NCBI GenBank assembly: GCA_009760855.2 | Contig: WPIO01000021.1 | Coordinates: 370,001 to 434,000, forward strand | Length of the DNA: 64,000 nucleotides | Origin: Cristatella mucedo | Lineage: Eukaryota; Bryozoa; Phylactolaemata; Cristatellidae | Direction: 5' to 3' | Part shown: one piece after another, positions 19,801-30,114 of the stretch | Layout: the number at the start of each line of letters is the position of its first letter | How positions within the stretch are numbered: position 1 is the first letter of the stretch | Made by a program: the position numbers and the translations under genes | Notes under the pieces: model-generated | What the model was told of the DNA's origin: nothing | What the model saw: the letters and a program-made list of their open reading frames with translations, nothing else | Databases searched by the model: none

Positions 19801-22800
19801 AACTACAGTTGACCTTTTGATCATTATGGATGCTGTGCCTGAGGTTCGGATGCTGACCATTGAAAGGTCACCGGCTGTGAATGGGTGATCGTGAAGGGTT
19901 GCACATTTGTCATATCAGGACTTAAGTGTCCACAGCTATCCACTTGCCAAAACGGCTGCACCAAAGATACAGCTTATATTTAGGGCACTACCCAACCCAC
20001 CATATCCCAGCATACAGCTACTGTGGTGCCAAAGAGCACTTTCATCCGGCATTTACCGCTGCTCTACTATTTCATTAAAAATAGCCAGCTTGACCCGCCA
20101 ACCCCAGTTTTAGTTAGCATTACAAGCACGAAATCTTTGTGATTGTACAAAGGTGCCAAGACATCCAAAGTTTATAAATAATAATAATAATAATAATAAT
20201 AATGTACTTGATAAAGCGCCCTCAGAGAACTTAATCTCTTTCTAGGCGCTTTACATTTGCTGCAAAGGGAAATGCAATTGAATGGTAAGTAAAATCATTC
20301 TTGAAAAGCAAACAAAATGAATAACACGGTTAGGGGTGACATGCACAGGGTCAGCATGCAAATGTGGTTAGTGGCAGCATGCACAGTGTCAACACGCATA
20401 AGCACGTCAAGGACGAATCACATGGACCCACTAAATGCTGTCCTAAATAGGTGTGTTTTTAAGTTCCTTTTGAATGTGGTCAGGTCAGGGGGGGATGTTC
20501 TGACGCAGGTCGGGAGGGAGTTCCAGGCTTTGGGAGCATACGAGCTAAATGCATGGTCTCCAAAGGATTTAAGGTTTGTACGAGGTATTTCTAGACTGTT
20601 GGATTCCGAAAAGCGGGTGGTACGCGATGCTGTAATGCATATGAATTTTACTCGAATAAGATATGTCTCACAACGCTTAAAAGAAAAAGGGGTCGTGCTC
20701 GTGGCCATATTGGATTTTGCGACATGGCTCTCTTCCACGTTAAAACTACATTGCTCGCAAAAACAATTTCGGTTGGATTACAGAGGCATTCATTATGCAA
20801 CCGGTAGTAAAAATTTTAGCGTATCCAATGGGCCCTACAAGGCTTTACAAACGAAACAGCAGCACCGTGGTCGCAACACGGGGTCAGATCATAAAATACA
20901 GTAGACGATGAAATTCACAATGCACCTATCTCCACAATTCCTTGACTACTTAGACCAGCAATCATAGGCAATTCCATGCTTGTAGACATACAATGCATAG
21001 CTTTGGCCCTTGGCTCTCCCACTGGCAGGCTTGAGCATAAGGAAGGGGGCCAGTGGGCCTGACCACCCCCTCCTGTAGAGCCGACCTAAAGGGGCTGATC
21101 AGGGCAGCTTGGCTGCTGCCCAATCGAGCCCTTCACCTTCTTACGATTAGCTGCTCTCTAAAGAGCCAAGTCCGGGTCCCTCTTCGGTTTACACATGGCT
21201 ACACCTATGGTAGCAGGCCAGATAAATGTTTAGCCTCCTTAGGTTGTGACAGACTGGCTGTTCTAGCCAGCTGTCTCAAGACGGCAGCCGTGCTCGACTA
21301 AAGTGACACTTCACTCCCGCTTTGCTCCCGTACTTGAGGCCTGACATAGGCTTGAAGGAAAGCAGTCCTATTCAGGGTAACATATACAAGCTAGGACAGG
21401 GTGGGGCCAACGAAACGGTAAGCAAAGTGGGCATCCAAGGAGATTTTCGATGATATAATATACCGAGAAGTAAATAATTGAGGAGGCAATATGATAACGA
21501 AAGCGGTCCATGCAATGTAAAATGAAAAATGCTGCATGCATCAAGTGGCTTGTTTCATGTGTGTTCTTGTTATTGCCAGGCATTTAATAATGGTAATAGT
21601 AATAATTTAGTATGAACTGACAACTACTTGCCTGCTGCCGACAATGGCACATCCTTTCCAGCCGCCTGAGCTGATACTGCCATGCTACTCACTACCTCAA
21701 CTGCTCTTCTAACTCAGCTATGCTTCTCACTTTCTCTTTGTTGCATGAAATGAAGTCTGCTGGCTATTGAATGCGTACCGAAAGCCGCTTAGGCTCTGAG
21801 TGCGATATACAAAACTCTCCTTCGTAACACCCACATAGTCTTTGTGGCTTTGTGGAGTTACAGACGAAGATACATTACATTATAAAAACAACTGCAATAG
21901 CTTTAGAGATTTGCATAATACCGTAAGATACGTAAGTCTCTATCTAGGCACTTTACACATGCTGGAAAGGAAGCGTGGCAATTGCTTAGTGATAATGTGC
22001 GCAGTTTTGACATGCAAAAGCATGTAAAAAGGACAATCGGTCCCGAGTTCGTGGGTTCGAATCATGCGGCAGATTATCCTTTACCGCAGCTGAAAGCAGT
22101 GGTGATAGCCTTTAAGGCTCTTTTCGGAATTTAATCGTTTACCTATACCTCGTCCTAACCTCAAACCATTTCGAGACTAAGCCTTTGGCTCGTATGCACC
22201 CAAAATCAGGAACTCCATTCCGACTTGCATCACGGCATCCCCTGACTTGACCACATTTAAAAAGAAGCTAAAAACACATTCATGTATCACAGCTTTTATT
22301 GGGTTCACGTGATTCGTCCTTTACGTGCTTATGCGTGCTGTCACTTTGCGTGCTGACACTGCACATTGCCATTAACCACATGTTCATGCTGACCCTGTGC
22401 ATGTCACACCTAACCATGCTATGCACTCTGTCATTGAGCATGCTACCACTAATCATTCGATCGTGCTTCCTTTGCAGCAAATTTAAAGTGCCTAGAAAGA
22501 GATTGAATTCTCTGAGGGTGCTATACCAAATGTATTATTATTATTATTATTCTGTATATATATATATATATATACAAAAAGAGACTGTTACATCAGCTAT
22601 TATTAATTCACACGGACAGAGAAAACGCTGTAAGGAGCAGTTAGTTGTTTAGCTTCTTTTTAAATTTCGTGAAGTCGGAGGACATTATGATGTCAGCCGG
22701 CAGTGAGTTCCAGGCTTTGTGACCATACGAACTGTAGGCACTGTCTCCAAAGGATTTGAGGTTGCTAGAGACACAGCCAAGCGACTTGAGTCGGAAGAGC

Positions 22801-24363
22801 AGGTGGTGAGATACAAAAGCCTGTTAAGGAAGCATTTTCGATAGGTAGGCCAGAGCAAGAGAATGGAGGGCTCTACAGCAAGTGACAGAACCCTGAAGTC
22901 GATATGCTGCCTCATTGAAAACCATTTTATCCATCTTATCAGCACAGTAAGGGCAGCCGAAATAACCCGAATGGCAATCATACTATCCGAACACAATAGA
23001 ATTACAAAATATGGGAAAGATAGGAAGAAATAACAGAAGTGAAGCGCTGTGATAGATGTGAAATATGGGAAAGACAGGGTGGCTGTGAGGGCAGTGGACC
23101 AAAATAGCCGTCAGAGCAGTAAGACAGTCTAGCAGGCCCAGAGTAGCTCTGCGATTTTCGGTAAACAGGTATGTTCTGCAAGCTTTTGCATATTTACTAG
23201 CGATATCCTGTCCTTGGGCATGCATGATTGTTGATGGCTCACTAACGTCAAAGTATAAATGATATCGAGAATTATTCGTTTGCATAGTGCCCTAAGAGAA
23301 CTAAAAAGAACTCAAAATCTAAGCAGCTTTCTGGTGAGCAATGTGGAGCCAGCAGCGTTTTCTCATGCAACAACTGAAAAGTGAGCAGCATGAGTTCGGA
23401 CAAACGTCGAAGGAAGCAGCAGAGAAGCAGCAGCAAAAACTATGCATGTCGACATCACAATGTATGATCCAGAGATTTTCACTACAGAATTTCGGAGGTA
23501 AGTTCACAAACAAGGACCTGCAGGGCAAATACATAACACCTGCAGAGGTGCACGAACGAGTCACTTGGACACCAGTAGTAGGAACATCCAGCCAATGACA
23601 GTGCAGTGCCTACCTCCATACTGCCCTGCCATGGGACTGCTAAGAGCAATGAAGTTATGTACAGTGTGGTCTGGAAGCATTTGCACAATGGCACGGCAAA
23701 TAACTCCCCCTTGAGAAAAGCACAGCAGATGAATGCCATCTGGATTCGCAGCCATGATGAGCTGTACTTGGGCTGCAATCTTAAAGACTTGGGCAGTCAA
23801 ATTTCGTAGACTCATTGCATGATTGAAGGCATCGATGGCTATGATTTTTGATCCAGGAAGATACTGCAATGACATCAGATGGCCAGTGACAGACATATGT
23901 GAACCAACGCAGGTAAGATGCTCGCACTTCACGATGCTAATCGTGGGGTGCGAGTCCAGCAGTAGGCAATCATATATTAATGGCTGCAAGCAGGGTGAGA
24001 GCCACAAAAACTCTTCATCTGCTATTTAACGAGGCCATTGAATCAGCTGCTCTTACTTTACCGGAGGTAATTAGAAATTATTATTATATAATCTGAAACT
24101 ATTACTATGACCAGGTATGTGGAAGCTGTTACCGTTGTAAACCATTTTTATCGTTTGAGTGCATGTGCGGGTACACACACATACTTGAGGATATTCACAC
24201 ACGTAATATTCACAAAACACACACACACACACATACAAACACAAACACACATGAACAACGACTAGTCAATATATACACAAACCACAAGCACACGTGCGAG
24301 CACTTGCATATGCCTGCATGCACAGTCACAAACACACATTCACACAAGCAAGAATATACAAAT

Positions 24364-24398
<35 letters not shown>

Positions 24399-25073
24399 TA
24401 TGCATGCATGCACCCACAAACACAAACAAAAGACAGCACATGCATGAAAACAAAACTCACATAAGCAAGCACAAGTACTGCACCTTGCATGCATCTATGA
24501 CTAGTGGTAAGCGAGGTCTATCCTAAATCAGCAGCAACCTTCTCATAGGGAAAGATATTGGTTCAACAACAACAAAATCAAGCGCTTCAACCTTTTAGCA
24601 GAGATGCCCACTGGCCAGATGAGTAGTAGGAACTTGAGCTGAGGAAGGACTTAGACCTTGCCAAAGACTGCCGATCATAGACTTAAGAGGCTCATCGGGC
24701 TTTCTGCCCGACAAGCCAGCTCTAGCAGTCGATCCAAGGGGCTGGAGGGTCAGGGCCCACTGCACCCCACCATATGGCCCCTAATACACCTTGCTTGCTG
24801 CCTGTGCACCCTGGACAGCGAGCCGTGCTGCTAGCCACCTGAGGCTGGGGGCGAACTCAGCCATTACAACACATACACATATGAAATAACACTAAATCGC
24901 TAATGCTGTGAAGATGCATGCTTAGTTGGCCACATATAAAAGAGTAGCGAATATCAGAAACTATTATGGGAGTGGATTTATAAGAATGCCACGTAATCTC
25001 TCCATCGATCGAGCTTGCAGTAGCAGTAGGAGCAGCAGCAGCATTAGGGAGCTTAGACTGTCCATTCTATAGT

Positions 25074-25122
<49 letters not shown>

Positions 25123-27165
25123 CATTTATATAGCTAGACTTCAGTCTGGTGTTCTCCAAGTGTGGACATGAAAGATGGCCAACACCAACGTTTGTTGTCA
25201 GACCAGCTTAGCTGTCGTGCACCTGGCAGCATGATGGCTGGCTCCTTTTTCCAAGATTGGCATGGGTCTAAATACTGCCATTTCCCATGCTGGTAGTGCA
25301 GGCCTGGGCAGGCGATGAATAATGCTACCCACTACGGTTCACCATTTCCTACATTTCATGCCATAGCAGACACGTGACAGACAGCAGCGAGCAGTGGAGA
25401 GGTCACTATGGTAGGCTGAAGATTTTGCTGCAAAAAGGCCTTCCAGGTGATGCTGAGTTGTGCTGGTTACAGCTGCAAACTGCGAGTTATTGGAGGCAAG
25501 TAGAGTGGGTAGATGATGTGCAATGCAAGCCACTTTGACTTGGCGTGTTTTATTCTTCAGTGTAGCAAGCGCCTAGTGATGTGGCAATGTGGTATCACTG
25601 ATGAAGATACAAACTCAGACGGCAGGAGGAGTATGCAGCATCTGCTTTAAGTCGACACACACTCAGTCAGTAAAATTAACTTAGCGGTCAATTTAATCGT
25701 GTCAGTAGGCAGGCTGCTCCCTTGCTTGACATCCATGACAACAGTACAGGGCACGACCAGGGGCTTACCTAATGAAGTAACTGGGGATAGGCCGCTGACG
25801 TCGTGATATTTGGACAGTCGGAAATAACAATAATAATACATTGGATAGTGCCCTCCGAGAAAGCACCTAGAAAGAGATTGAGTTCTTTGAGGGCGCTTTA
25901 TCAAGTGCATTATTATTATTATTATTATTATTATTATAACTGAATCTCTTTCTATGTACTTTGCAGATGTTATATGGAAACCATAACCAAATGATTGGTG
26001 GTAACATCCGCAAGCAGCAGACACAGTGTAAGCACGCATGTGCACACAAAGGACGAATCACAAAGACCTACTAAATTCTGTAATAAACATGTGTGCTTTA
26101 AACTTCTTTTTTAATGTCGTCATGTCAGTCAGGGGACGTTGTGACATGAATCTGTAGTGAGTTCCAGGCTTTGGGAGAGCATAAGAACTAAAGGCATGGT
26201 CTCCAGAAGTTTTGAGAAACGTACGAAGTATGGCTAAACGATTCGAGTCAGAACAGCAGGTTGTATTACTCTTGGCCTGGTGTGGGAGTAGTTTTGATAG
26301 GTAGGCTGGAGCCAAATAATGAAGGGACCTAAAAAGTAAGTGACAGAAACTTGTCGATGCTCTGCTTGATTGGGAGCCAGTGCAGGTCGGCGAGAAGTGG
26401 TGTGATGTGGCAACTGCGACGCTTGCGACAGACAAGCCTAGCTGCAGAGTTTTGCACCAACTGTAAGCACCTGATTGCACAGGCCGGTAGAACAGTAAGC
26501 AGTGAACAAGCAGTGAGAGGATCTACACCGAATACTTTGGGGGCCACTTCCATGGCGCTGGCAGAGCACTTAGCTTCGCTGGTTTTACATCGAACTCAGT
26601 CGGAAACAGATGCCACAGAGGGAGACGACCTAGGCATTAAACTCAAAACTCAAGCTAGCCTAACCTGCCCCTTCATCGGCACGAACTCCATACACAGATA
26701 ACTATGCGGCAGTCTTTGCACAGCACGCAATGATATCCGCGTGCATACGATCTTTTCGCCCTTATGCTAGCGTCTGTTAAAGGTCAGCTAGTGGACGAGG
26801 GCATAGTTCGGCCCCCCCACCACGACATTTAACACCCAAAGGCAGGGATGGGCAAGCAGGCCAAGTGGCCACCTTCTGTGAAGAAATAGGCTACTCATGT
26901 GACATCTGCTGTCAAAAAGCTGGAATGGCGACATGCGTAGCAACAGCCTACCCGTCGGTAAGGCAAGCAGAGTCTCGACGTGGACAGTAGGGTAGTTTCA
27001 AGTCCCTCCGCCTACCTCGGCGGCAAATCGCTCGAAGTCGGCTGCTTCGGTTGGCCCAGCTAACAAGCCATGAATGTAGACCACTGTCAAAGTACAGTCG
27101 ACGAAGTAGACATGTCGTAAGAGCAGAATCAGTGAGAAACACCAGATGGGAAGACCCATCCGCAT
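10720..27165 (-). CDS. PPT2: PPT2-like palmitoyl-protein thioesterase, 8-exon gene with one exon not located
   Basis: Lysosomal alpha/beta-hydrolase that removes long acyl chains from thioesters. Minus-strand exons in transcript order: 27165-27016, 23863-23614, (one short exon missing), 14679-14627, 14396-14307, 14145-14061, 13545-13491, 10863-10720. The product starts with a hydrophobic signal peptide ([16 protein letters not shown]), then VVYIHGLL at the oxyanion strand, the nucleophile [44 protein letters not shown], the acid in [41 protein letters not shown] and the catalytic His in DVEHLQWH. The full Ser-Asp-His triad is there. Phases agree at every junction that can be tested. The gap must encode the DTDYLKWLFP-like stretch, an exon whose length is 1 mod 3 lying between 14680 and 23613. 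[24 protein letters not shown] and FGFY.DNET favour PPT2 over PPT1. Confidence 0.92.
10864..13490. other. PPT2 last intron
   Basis: 2.6 kb. Apart from a short LINE-A tail at 12465-12545 (minus; gcgccctcagagaactcaaatctctttccaggc) nothing is recognised. Confidence 0.5.
13491..13545 (-). CDS. PPT2: PPT2 exon 7
   Basis: Acceptor tttcacag, donor gtaagt, 55 nt. It encodes [19 protein letters not shown], matching PPT2 SSFFGFYDANETVLEMEEQL. It ends in phase 0. Confidence 0.92.
14061..14145 (-). CDS. PPT2: PPT2 exon 6 (catalytic aspartate)
   Basis: Acceptor tctgcag, donor gtagct. It encodes [20 protein letters not shown] then [21 protein letters not shown] is almost invariant in PPT2 and holds the catalytic Asp. 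Confidence 0.93.
14307..14396 (-). CDS. PPT2: PPT2 exon 5
   Basis: Acceptor ctgttag, donor gtgcgt. It encodes [19 protein letters not shown] and [15 protein letters not shown] and the LLAILNN segment match the PPT2 region (DPHHDDLYLNASSFLALIN). The NQT is a possible N-glycosylation site. Confidence 0.88.
14627..14679 (-). CDS. PPT2: PPT2 exon 4
   Basis: Acceptor ctttacag, donor gtaaga. Split codon, 17 codons ([17 protein letters not shown]), then one base. It matches the PPT2 YSPWGQEFSICNYWH stretch and joins in phase to the next exon's DPHH. Confidence 0.88.
14690..15812. other. PPT2 intron, no recognised element
   Basis: Searched on the minus strand for the missing PPT2 exon; none found that meets motif and phase requirements. 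Confidence 0.45.
15813..15972 (+). mobile_element. SINE-1, best-preserved plus-strand copy
   Basis: tRNA-like head with A box region (tggcacactaggtaaggcgg) and B box (gggttcgattcc), a body (ggtggtgatagccgtaaagg) and a tail (caaaaagaggctgtttaatc, agctag). The two boxes are an internal RNA polymerase III promoter. It does not fold as an intact tRNA gene and carries a long 3' body, so it is a SINE. Confidence 0.88.
16465..17000 (-). mobile_element. LINE-A copy, 5'-truncated
   Basis: (ATT)-rich tail, gcacttgataaagcaccctc, then on the minus strand [20 protein letters not shown] and other C-terminal blocks in shifting frames. Confidence 0.88.
17001..18495. other. PPT2 intron, no recognised element
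   Basis: Contains a G12 run near 17080. Minus-strand 17225-17443 looked like a PPT2 fragment (FGCFIFDSE) but is out of order and was rejected. Confidence 0.45.
18500..18602 (-). mobile_element. LINE-B 3' tail fragment
   Basis: Reverse complement of the LINE-B end: tgtatctccgtctgtaactc, cacaaagtcat, gtgttacgcaggagagtttt, gtatagcgcactcacagcc. Confidence 0.8.
20178..20625 (-). mobile_element. LINE-A copy, 5'-truncated
   Basis: (AAT)n tail, gtacttgataaagcgccctc, then minus-strand [20 protein letters not shown] and [18 protein letters not shown]-run insertion shifts the frame at about 20490. Confidence 0.9.
21605..21883 (+). mobile_element. LINE-B 3' end
   Basis: Shares with 30115 and 45530 the blocks ctactcactacctcaactgc, ctttctctttgttgc, gaccgaaagccgcttaggct, aactctcct.cgtaac.ccc, and a tail gagatacattacatta. 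Confidence 0.85.
22030..22145 (+). mobile_element. SINE-1 copy, both ends truncated
   Basis: B box region (gtgggttcgaatc) and body (gcagtggtgatagcctttaa); the A box and tail are missing. Confidence 0.75.
22150..22552 (+). mobile_element. LINE-A 3' end with (ATT)n tail
   Basis: End of the coding region (FGD..FSSYAPK..NS.. in decay), the 3' UTR with the characteristic gcatg...accatg...gcatgct blocks, cctagaaagagattgaattc, then (ATT)n at 22533-22552. Confidence 0.88.
22555..22574. repeat. (TA)n tract
   Basis: Short TA repeat directly after the LINE-A (ATT)n tail. Confidence 0.85.
22640..22920 (-). mobile_element. LINE-A internal fragment without tail
   Basis: Minus-strand homology to the post-RT C-terminus (LAYLSKMLP.., [17 protein letters not shown]). 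It lies head-to-head with the preceding plus-strand copy. Confidence 0.75.
23614..23863 (-). CDS. PPT2: PPT2 exon 2 (catalytic serine)
   Basis: Acceptor cattgcag and donor gtaggc; 83 codons plus one base. It encodes [31 protein letters not shown] with the nucleophilic Ser, [19 protein letters not shown], and [10 protein letters not shown] longer minus-strand reading frame over 23561-24007 reads past both splice sites into intron and is not the true exon. Confidence 0.93.
24165..24460. repeat. CA-rich low-complexity tract with (CA)n core
   Basis: CA/CACA-rich across 300 bp with a pure (CA)n at 24365-24396. Open frames of 94 codons on both strands here are low-complexity artefacts (His/Thr and Cys/Val). 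Confidence 0.9.
25076..25119. repeat. (TA)n microsatellite, 44 bp
   Basis: Uninterrupted TA dinucleotides in PPT2 intron 1. Confidence 0.97.
25827..26560 (-). mobile_element. LINE-A copy with a second LINE-A inserted in its tail
   Basis: A minus-strand copy starts aataataatacattggatag at 25829, is interrupted at 25862, and resumes at 25940 (ctgaatctctttctatg). It continues through the post-RT coding region: [59 protein letters not shown]. Stops and frame changes are present. Confidence 0.9.
25862..25939 (+). mobile_element. Nested, strongly 5'-truncated LINE-A insertion
   Basis: Only the last ~50 nt of LINE-A (gcacctagaaagagattgag, gggcgctttatcaagtgc) plus an (ATT)n tail, in the opposite orientation to its host copy. 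It splits the host sequence gagaa/ctgaatctc. Confidence 0.85.
27016..27165 (-). CDS. PPT2: PPT2 exon 1 (start codon and signal peptide)
   Basis: ATG at 27165-27163 in good context (gccgcaATGc); a second in-frame ATG lies two codons on. Fifty codons give a signal peptide, then [20 protein letters not shown], matching the PPT2 strand V.VVHGL. Donor gtaggc at 27015, phase 0. The first ATG was chosen for its context and for the length of the hydrophobic segment. Confidence 0.82.
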
Positions 27166-27315
27166 TGCGGCCGCCGCAAGATGCCGAGTGCCGTGGAACT
27201 AGCCACCACCATTCGAACTCGCTGACCCTGGAGGTGTGTCTAAAAAAAGATGGATGAACAGAGCCGGCTGCAACGATTGGTTGCTACGCTCACTCCCGTG
27301 ACCTGCCTAAGGGTA

Positions 27316-27475
27316 CCTTCAGTTAGTTACATAATATGATGCAACGTGCAGTTGAAGATTTTAAATTGAACGTTCATTTTGTAATGCAACAGGCGGCTTG
27401 CAGCTTATGATTTTAAAATGCACGTTCAGTTAGTTAGTTACGCAACAGGCGGTGTGCGGTTGCAGATTGTAGTTC
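27316..27475. repeat. Diverged tandem repeat upstream of PPT2 exon 1
   Basis: About three degenerate units carrying gcaac[ag]ggcgg.ttgcag / gattttaaa.tg.acgttca. It lies 150-310 bp upstream of the PPT2 start codon on the transcribed side, so it may be in the promoter or 5' UTR. Confidence 0.65.
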
Positions 27476-28311
27476 GATGCTCGCGATGTACTTACTGTAG
27501 GTGCCCAACCGATACCGATTGGTGTTTGGGTTGGGCATCTATTCAATGGCTAGAGCCAATGTCTTTTATAGGCATCGTGGCTTGCCGGGAAAATACATTT
27601 ACAGTGTGAAATAATTGTTCTGCCAGTCAAGAAAATGTTTTTTGATTTTACAGCCCCGTTTAAATGGCTGCTTAAGGGCTATTCCGGCCGCTTGCTGTGA
27701 GCTACCGTGGATTGCCTTGCCCCTTGGCTAATGCCCCGGTGCAGCGTTCTGGAAAGAGGAAAAAGATTGAATGTCTATATGTCTTTGTTATAATTTGGTG
27801 AAAAACTGTTGCTTATTGCTTTAATTTGGGCACCCGATTAGTTTTCGCTTTGTATGAGCGCATTCCAAGCTGGTTCTTAACCGCAAGGAATTGACAAGCG
27901 CTGCACTTACTGGCTTTATTATTGTAATCAATTTCGTGCTTTGGCACTTTGCCGACGAATTTTCAGCAGCCTATACGGATGCTTGCACCTTGCAGTTGGC
28001 AATAAAGGACTCGGTTGTGAAGAGCGAGCACCTTACCTCCTAGGCTATCTAATGATAACACAGCGCCCGACCAAGCGCTTCCAAGGCCGCTTCTATATGA
28101 ACGCGTCCAGGTGGCATCACCAAAATGTTGATGCAACCGTAGTTCATAATGCAATGATATACACAACGAGCATTGTGACTTAGCAGATCAGATCCGACCG
28201 GAGCCTCGCACACGTGACAAAGGCCGGTGGGATACGAAGTCGCTGTTTGAGAAGCGCTTACTTAGCCAATTGATAACCGATGGCCCTAGCCGGATTTTGG
28301 AGTGAGGACTA

Positions 28312-28315
<4 letters not shown>

Positions 28316-28366
<51 letters not shown>
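28316..28366. repeat. (TA)n tract, tail of SINE-2
   Basis: About 50 bp of TA dinucleotides directly joined to the 3' end of the SINE-2 copy. Confidence 0.93.
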
Positions 28367-28367
<1 letters not shown>

Positions 28368-28500
28368 CGCCCCAAGAGAACTTAATCTCTATTCAGGCGC
28401 TTCACATATGCCTCGGAGTTCGAGCCCACAACCTCAGTCAGACCTTGGTCGGGGCGAGCACCTTAACCGCTAGACCAAACCAGCTCGGCAGCTCAGCTCC
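28366..28500 (-). mobile_element. SINE-2 copy: tRNA-like head fused to LINE-A 3' tail
   Basis: On the minus strand: tRNA-like head (gctggtttggtctagcggtt, aaggtgctcgcc) with an A box (tggtctagcgg) and B box (ggctcgaactcc), then gcatatgtgaagcgcctgaa, tagagattaagttctcttgg, ggcgctata. The last 45-50 nt match the LINE-A 3' end (gcaaatgtaaagcgcctaga, aagagattgagttctct). Tail-sharing SINEs are known to borrow the LINE's machinery. Confidence 0.82.
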
Positions 28501-29800
28501 TCCAAAAAGCATCCCGTCTAAAACTTTTAGTAATAATAACTTTTCCTTTTAGCTACAAGCTTATAATTTACGTACGTCTTAGATTTGTTAATGTCGTTAG
28601 TTCGGTGCCAAAGGTACCCCATCGGGAAGCCTCTTTAAATACATAAGAGAAAATTCGTATCCTTATTTTTAGAGAGCCTGAGATAGCGTACTGAAGGGAA
28701 GCCTCTTTATACCTGTCTAGGAGAAGAATTACTTGTTTAGCAACTCTAAAAATGTGACCCACCTTGCAAAAATGGTAGAACCTCCAGACAGCGAAACTTC
28801 GCTCGCGCGCGCTGAAGGCGCGCCGCTCCAGACCCCTAAGATATTGGTTGCCCTACTAGAGAGCTACCTCGTAGCTGTGACGCCAAAAAGTCTTTACCCC
28901 TTGAAAGTACTTTTACTTTCAATAATTTTATTTACTAAATTCCAAAAGCCTGGTAACCCACTATCTTCCTGAGATCACAATAGCCATTCGTTAAGACTGT
29001 TCGTTTTGTCTTTAGTGAGAGAGGTTAAAGTCGCAGTAAAAGTATTTAGCCGTACTGCCATTTCGTGCTCGAGTTACCAGGAACAATCTGGCTGAATGCC
29101 AACATTCTTAGAGTACTTGTATTTGACGGTACTTACCGTAGCTCTTCGTTTCTTAATCAGCCTATAGATATTTCTATACAAGCTCCTTGACCGAAGGACC
29201 ACATCAAGAAGCATTAGTAGCCTCCTTCTGGACGAACGGCCTGAAGCTTCACACTTCTGGCCGGCTTCCCCGAAAGACTTGCAATGTGTCTAAAACAATT
29301 TTTATTTTCCATTTTGGGAGAGCCTGAAGCACTTATTAGAAGGCACGCCGCCCGGAACTCGTCTAAAGAGAAATGCGAAATCAAAGTTGAAGATCCTGAG
29401 ATTACGTGCCGACAATGCGCCGCTCGGCCGACCACTTTAAACCTAGATAAAAAGAACTTATCTCCCCATCCGCTGGATGAAACATGTTTAACTACTTAAG
29501 GAATAATGATGGCTCCTCTTAAAGCTGACCCTGGAAGTGCACGCTGAATGCGCATTTTGCTAGTATTCTTTTTAAGCTTTGTACAATAGAAAGTGGTTGA
29601 GTGCGTGCGTAGAAGCCACCGAATTTTGCCCACCGAAGGCGCCACCGGAAAAGCCTCTAAAACTGCGCTTTAAGTCATGCGTCCGCTGCTTTGAATTCCG
29701 ATGTTCACCTGTGGACAGCCATGGGTAGGGAGAGCAAAGGATGGCTTTTGGCAAACGGTGGCTGGAGCATCCGTAACATTGGTCGGGACAGCCCAAGCTC
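28501..29800. other. Gene-poor stretch upstream of PPT2
   Basis: No gene recognised. A short phrase (gggaagcctcttta) occurs twice, at 28628 and 28698, and gcgcgcgctgaaggcgcgc at about 28805 is palindrome-like. Confidence 0.4.
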
Positions 29801-30114
29801 ACCCTAACAGCGTGACCCGAGGGTTTAGCTCCTCCAGCTACCCCCTACGTACTCGTGCGTAACCTCGGTTCAGCGCGCAGACGAAGCTCGAGACGCCGCT
29901 CCGAGTTATTGCACACACGACACATTTTCTTTGGACAATCGGTCGAATGTGGCTTGAATGCTAGCCGACGGAGCCGCGGAGCGGCGGCGCAGGGCGGAAG
30001 CCAGTCGTCGCGCCGAACGCTCGGTGGAGGACTGCTGCACCAGTGGCAGCCTCCTCCTCGTGCCCTCAGGTCCTGGCGTGTGGATAATAAATTAGCTGTT
30101 CCATTCCTCCACTT

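Noticed and set aside
23341-23598. An 85-codon Gln-rich plus-strand frame
   Set aside because: It lies in PPT2 intron 2 with no recognisable domain, splice context or homologue that I can name.
24163-24494. Opposed 94-codon frames on both strands
   Set aside because: They are translations of the CA-rich tract.
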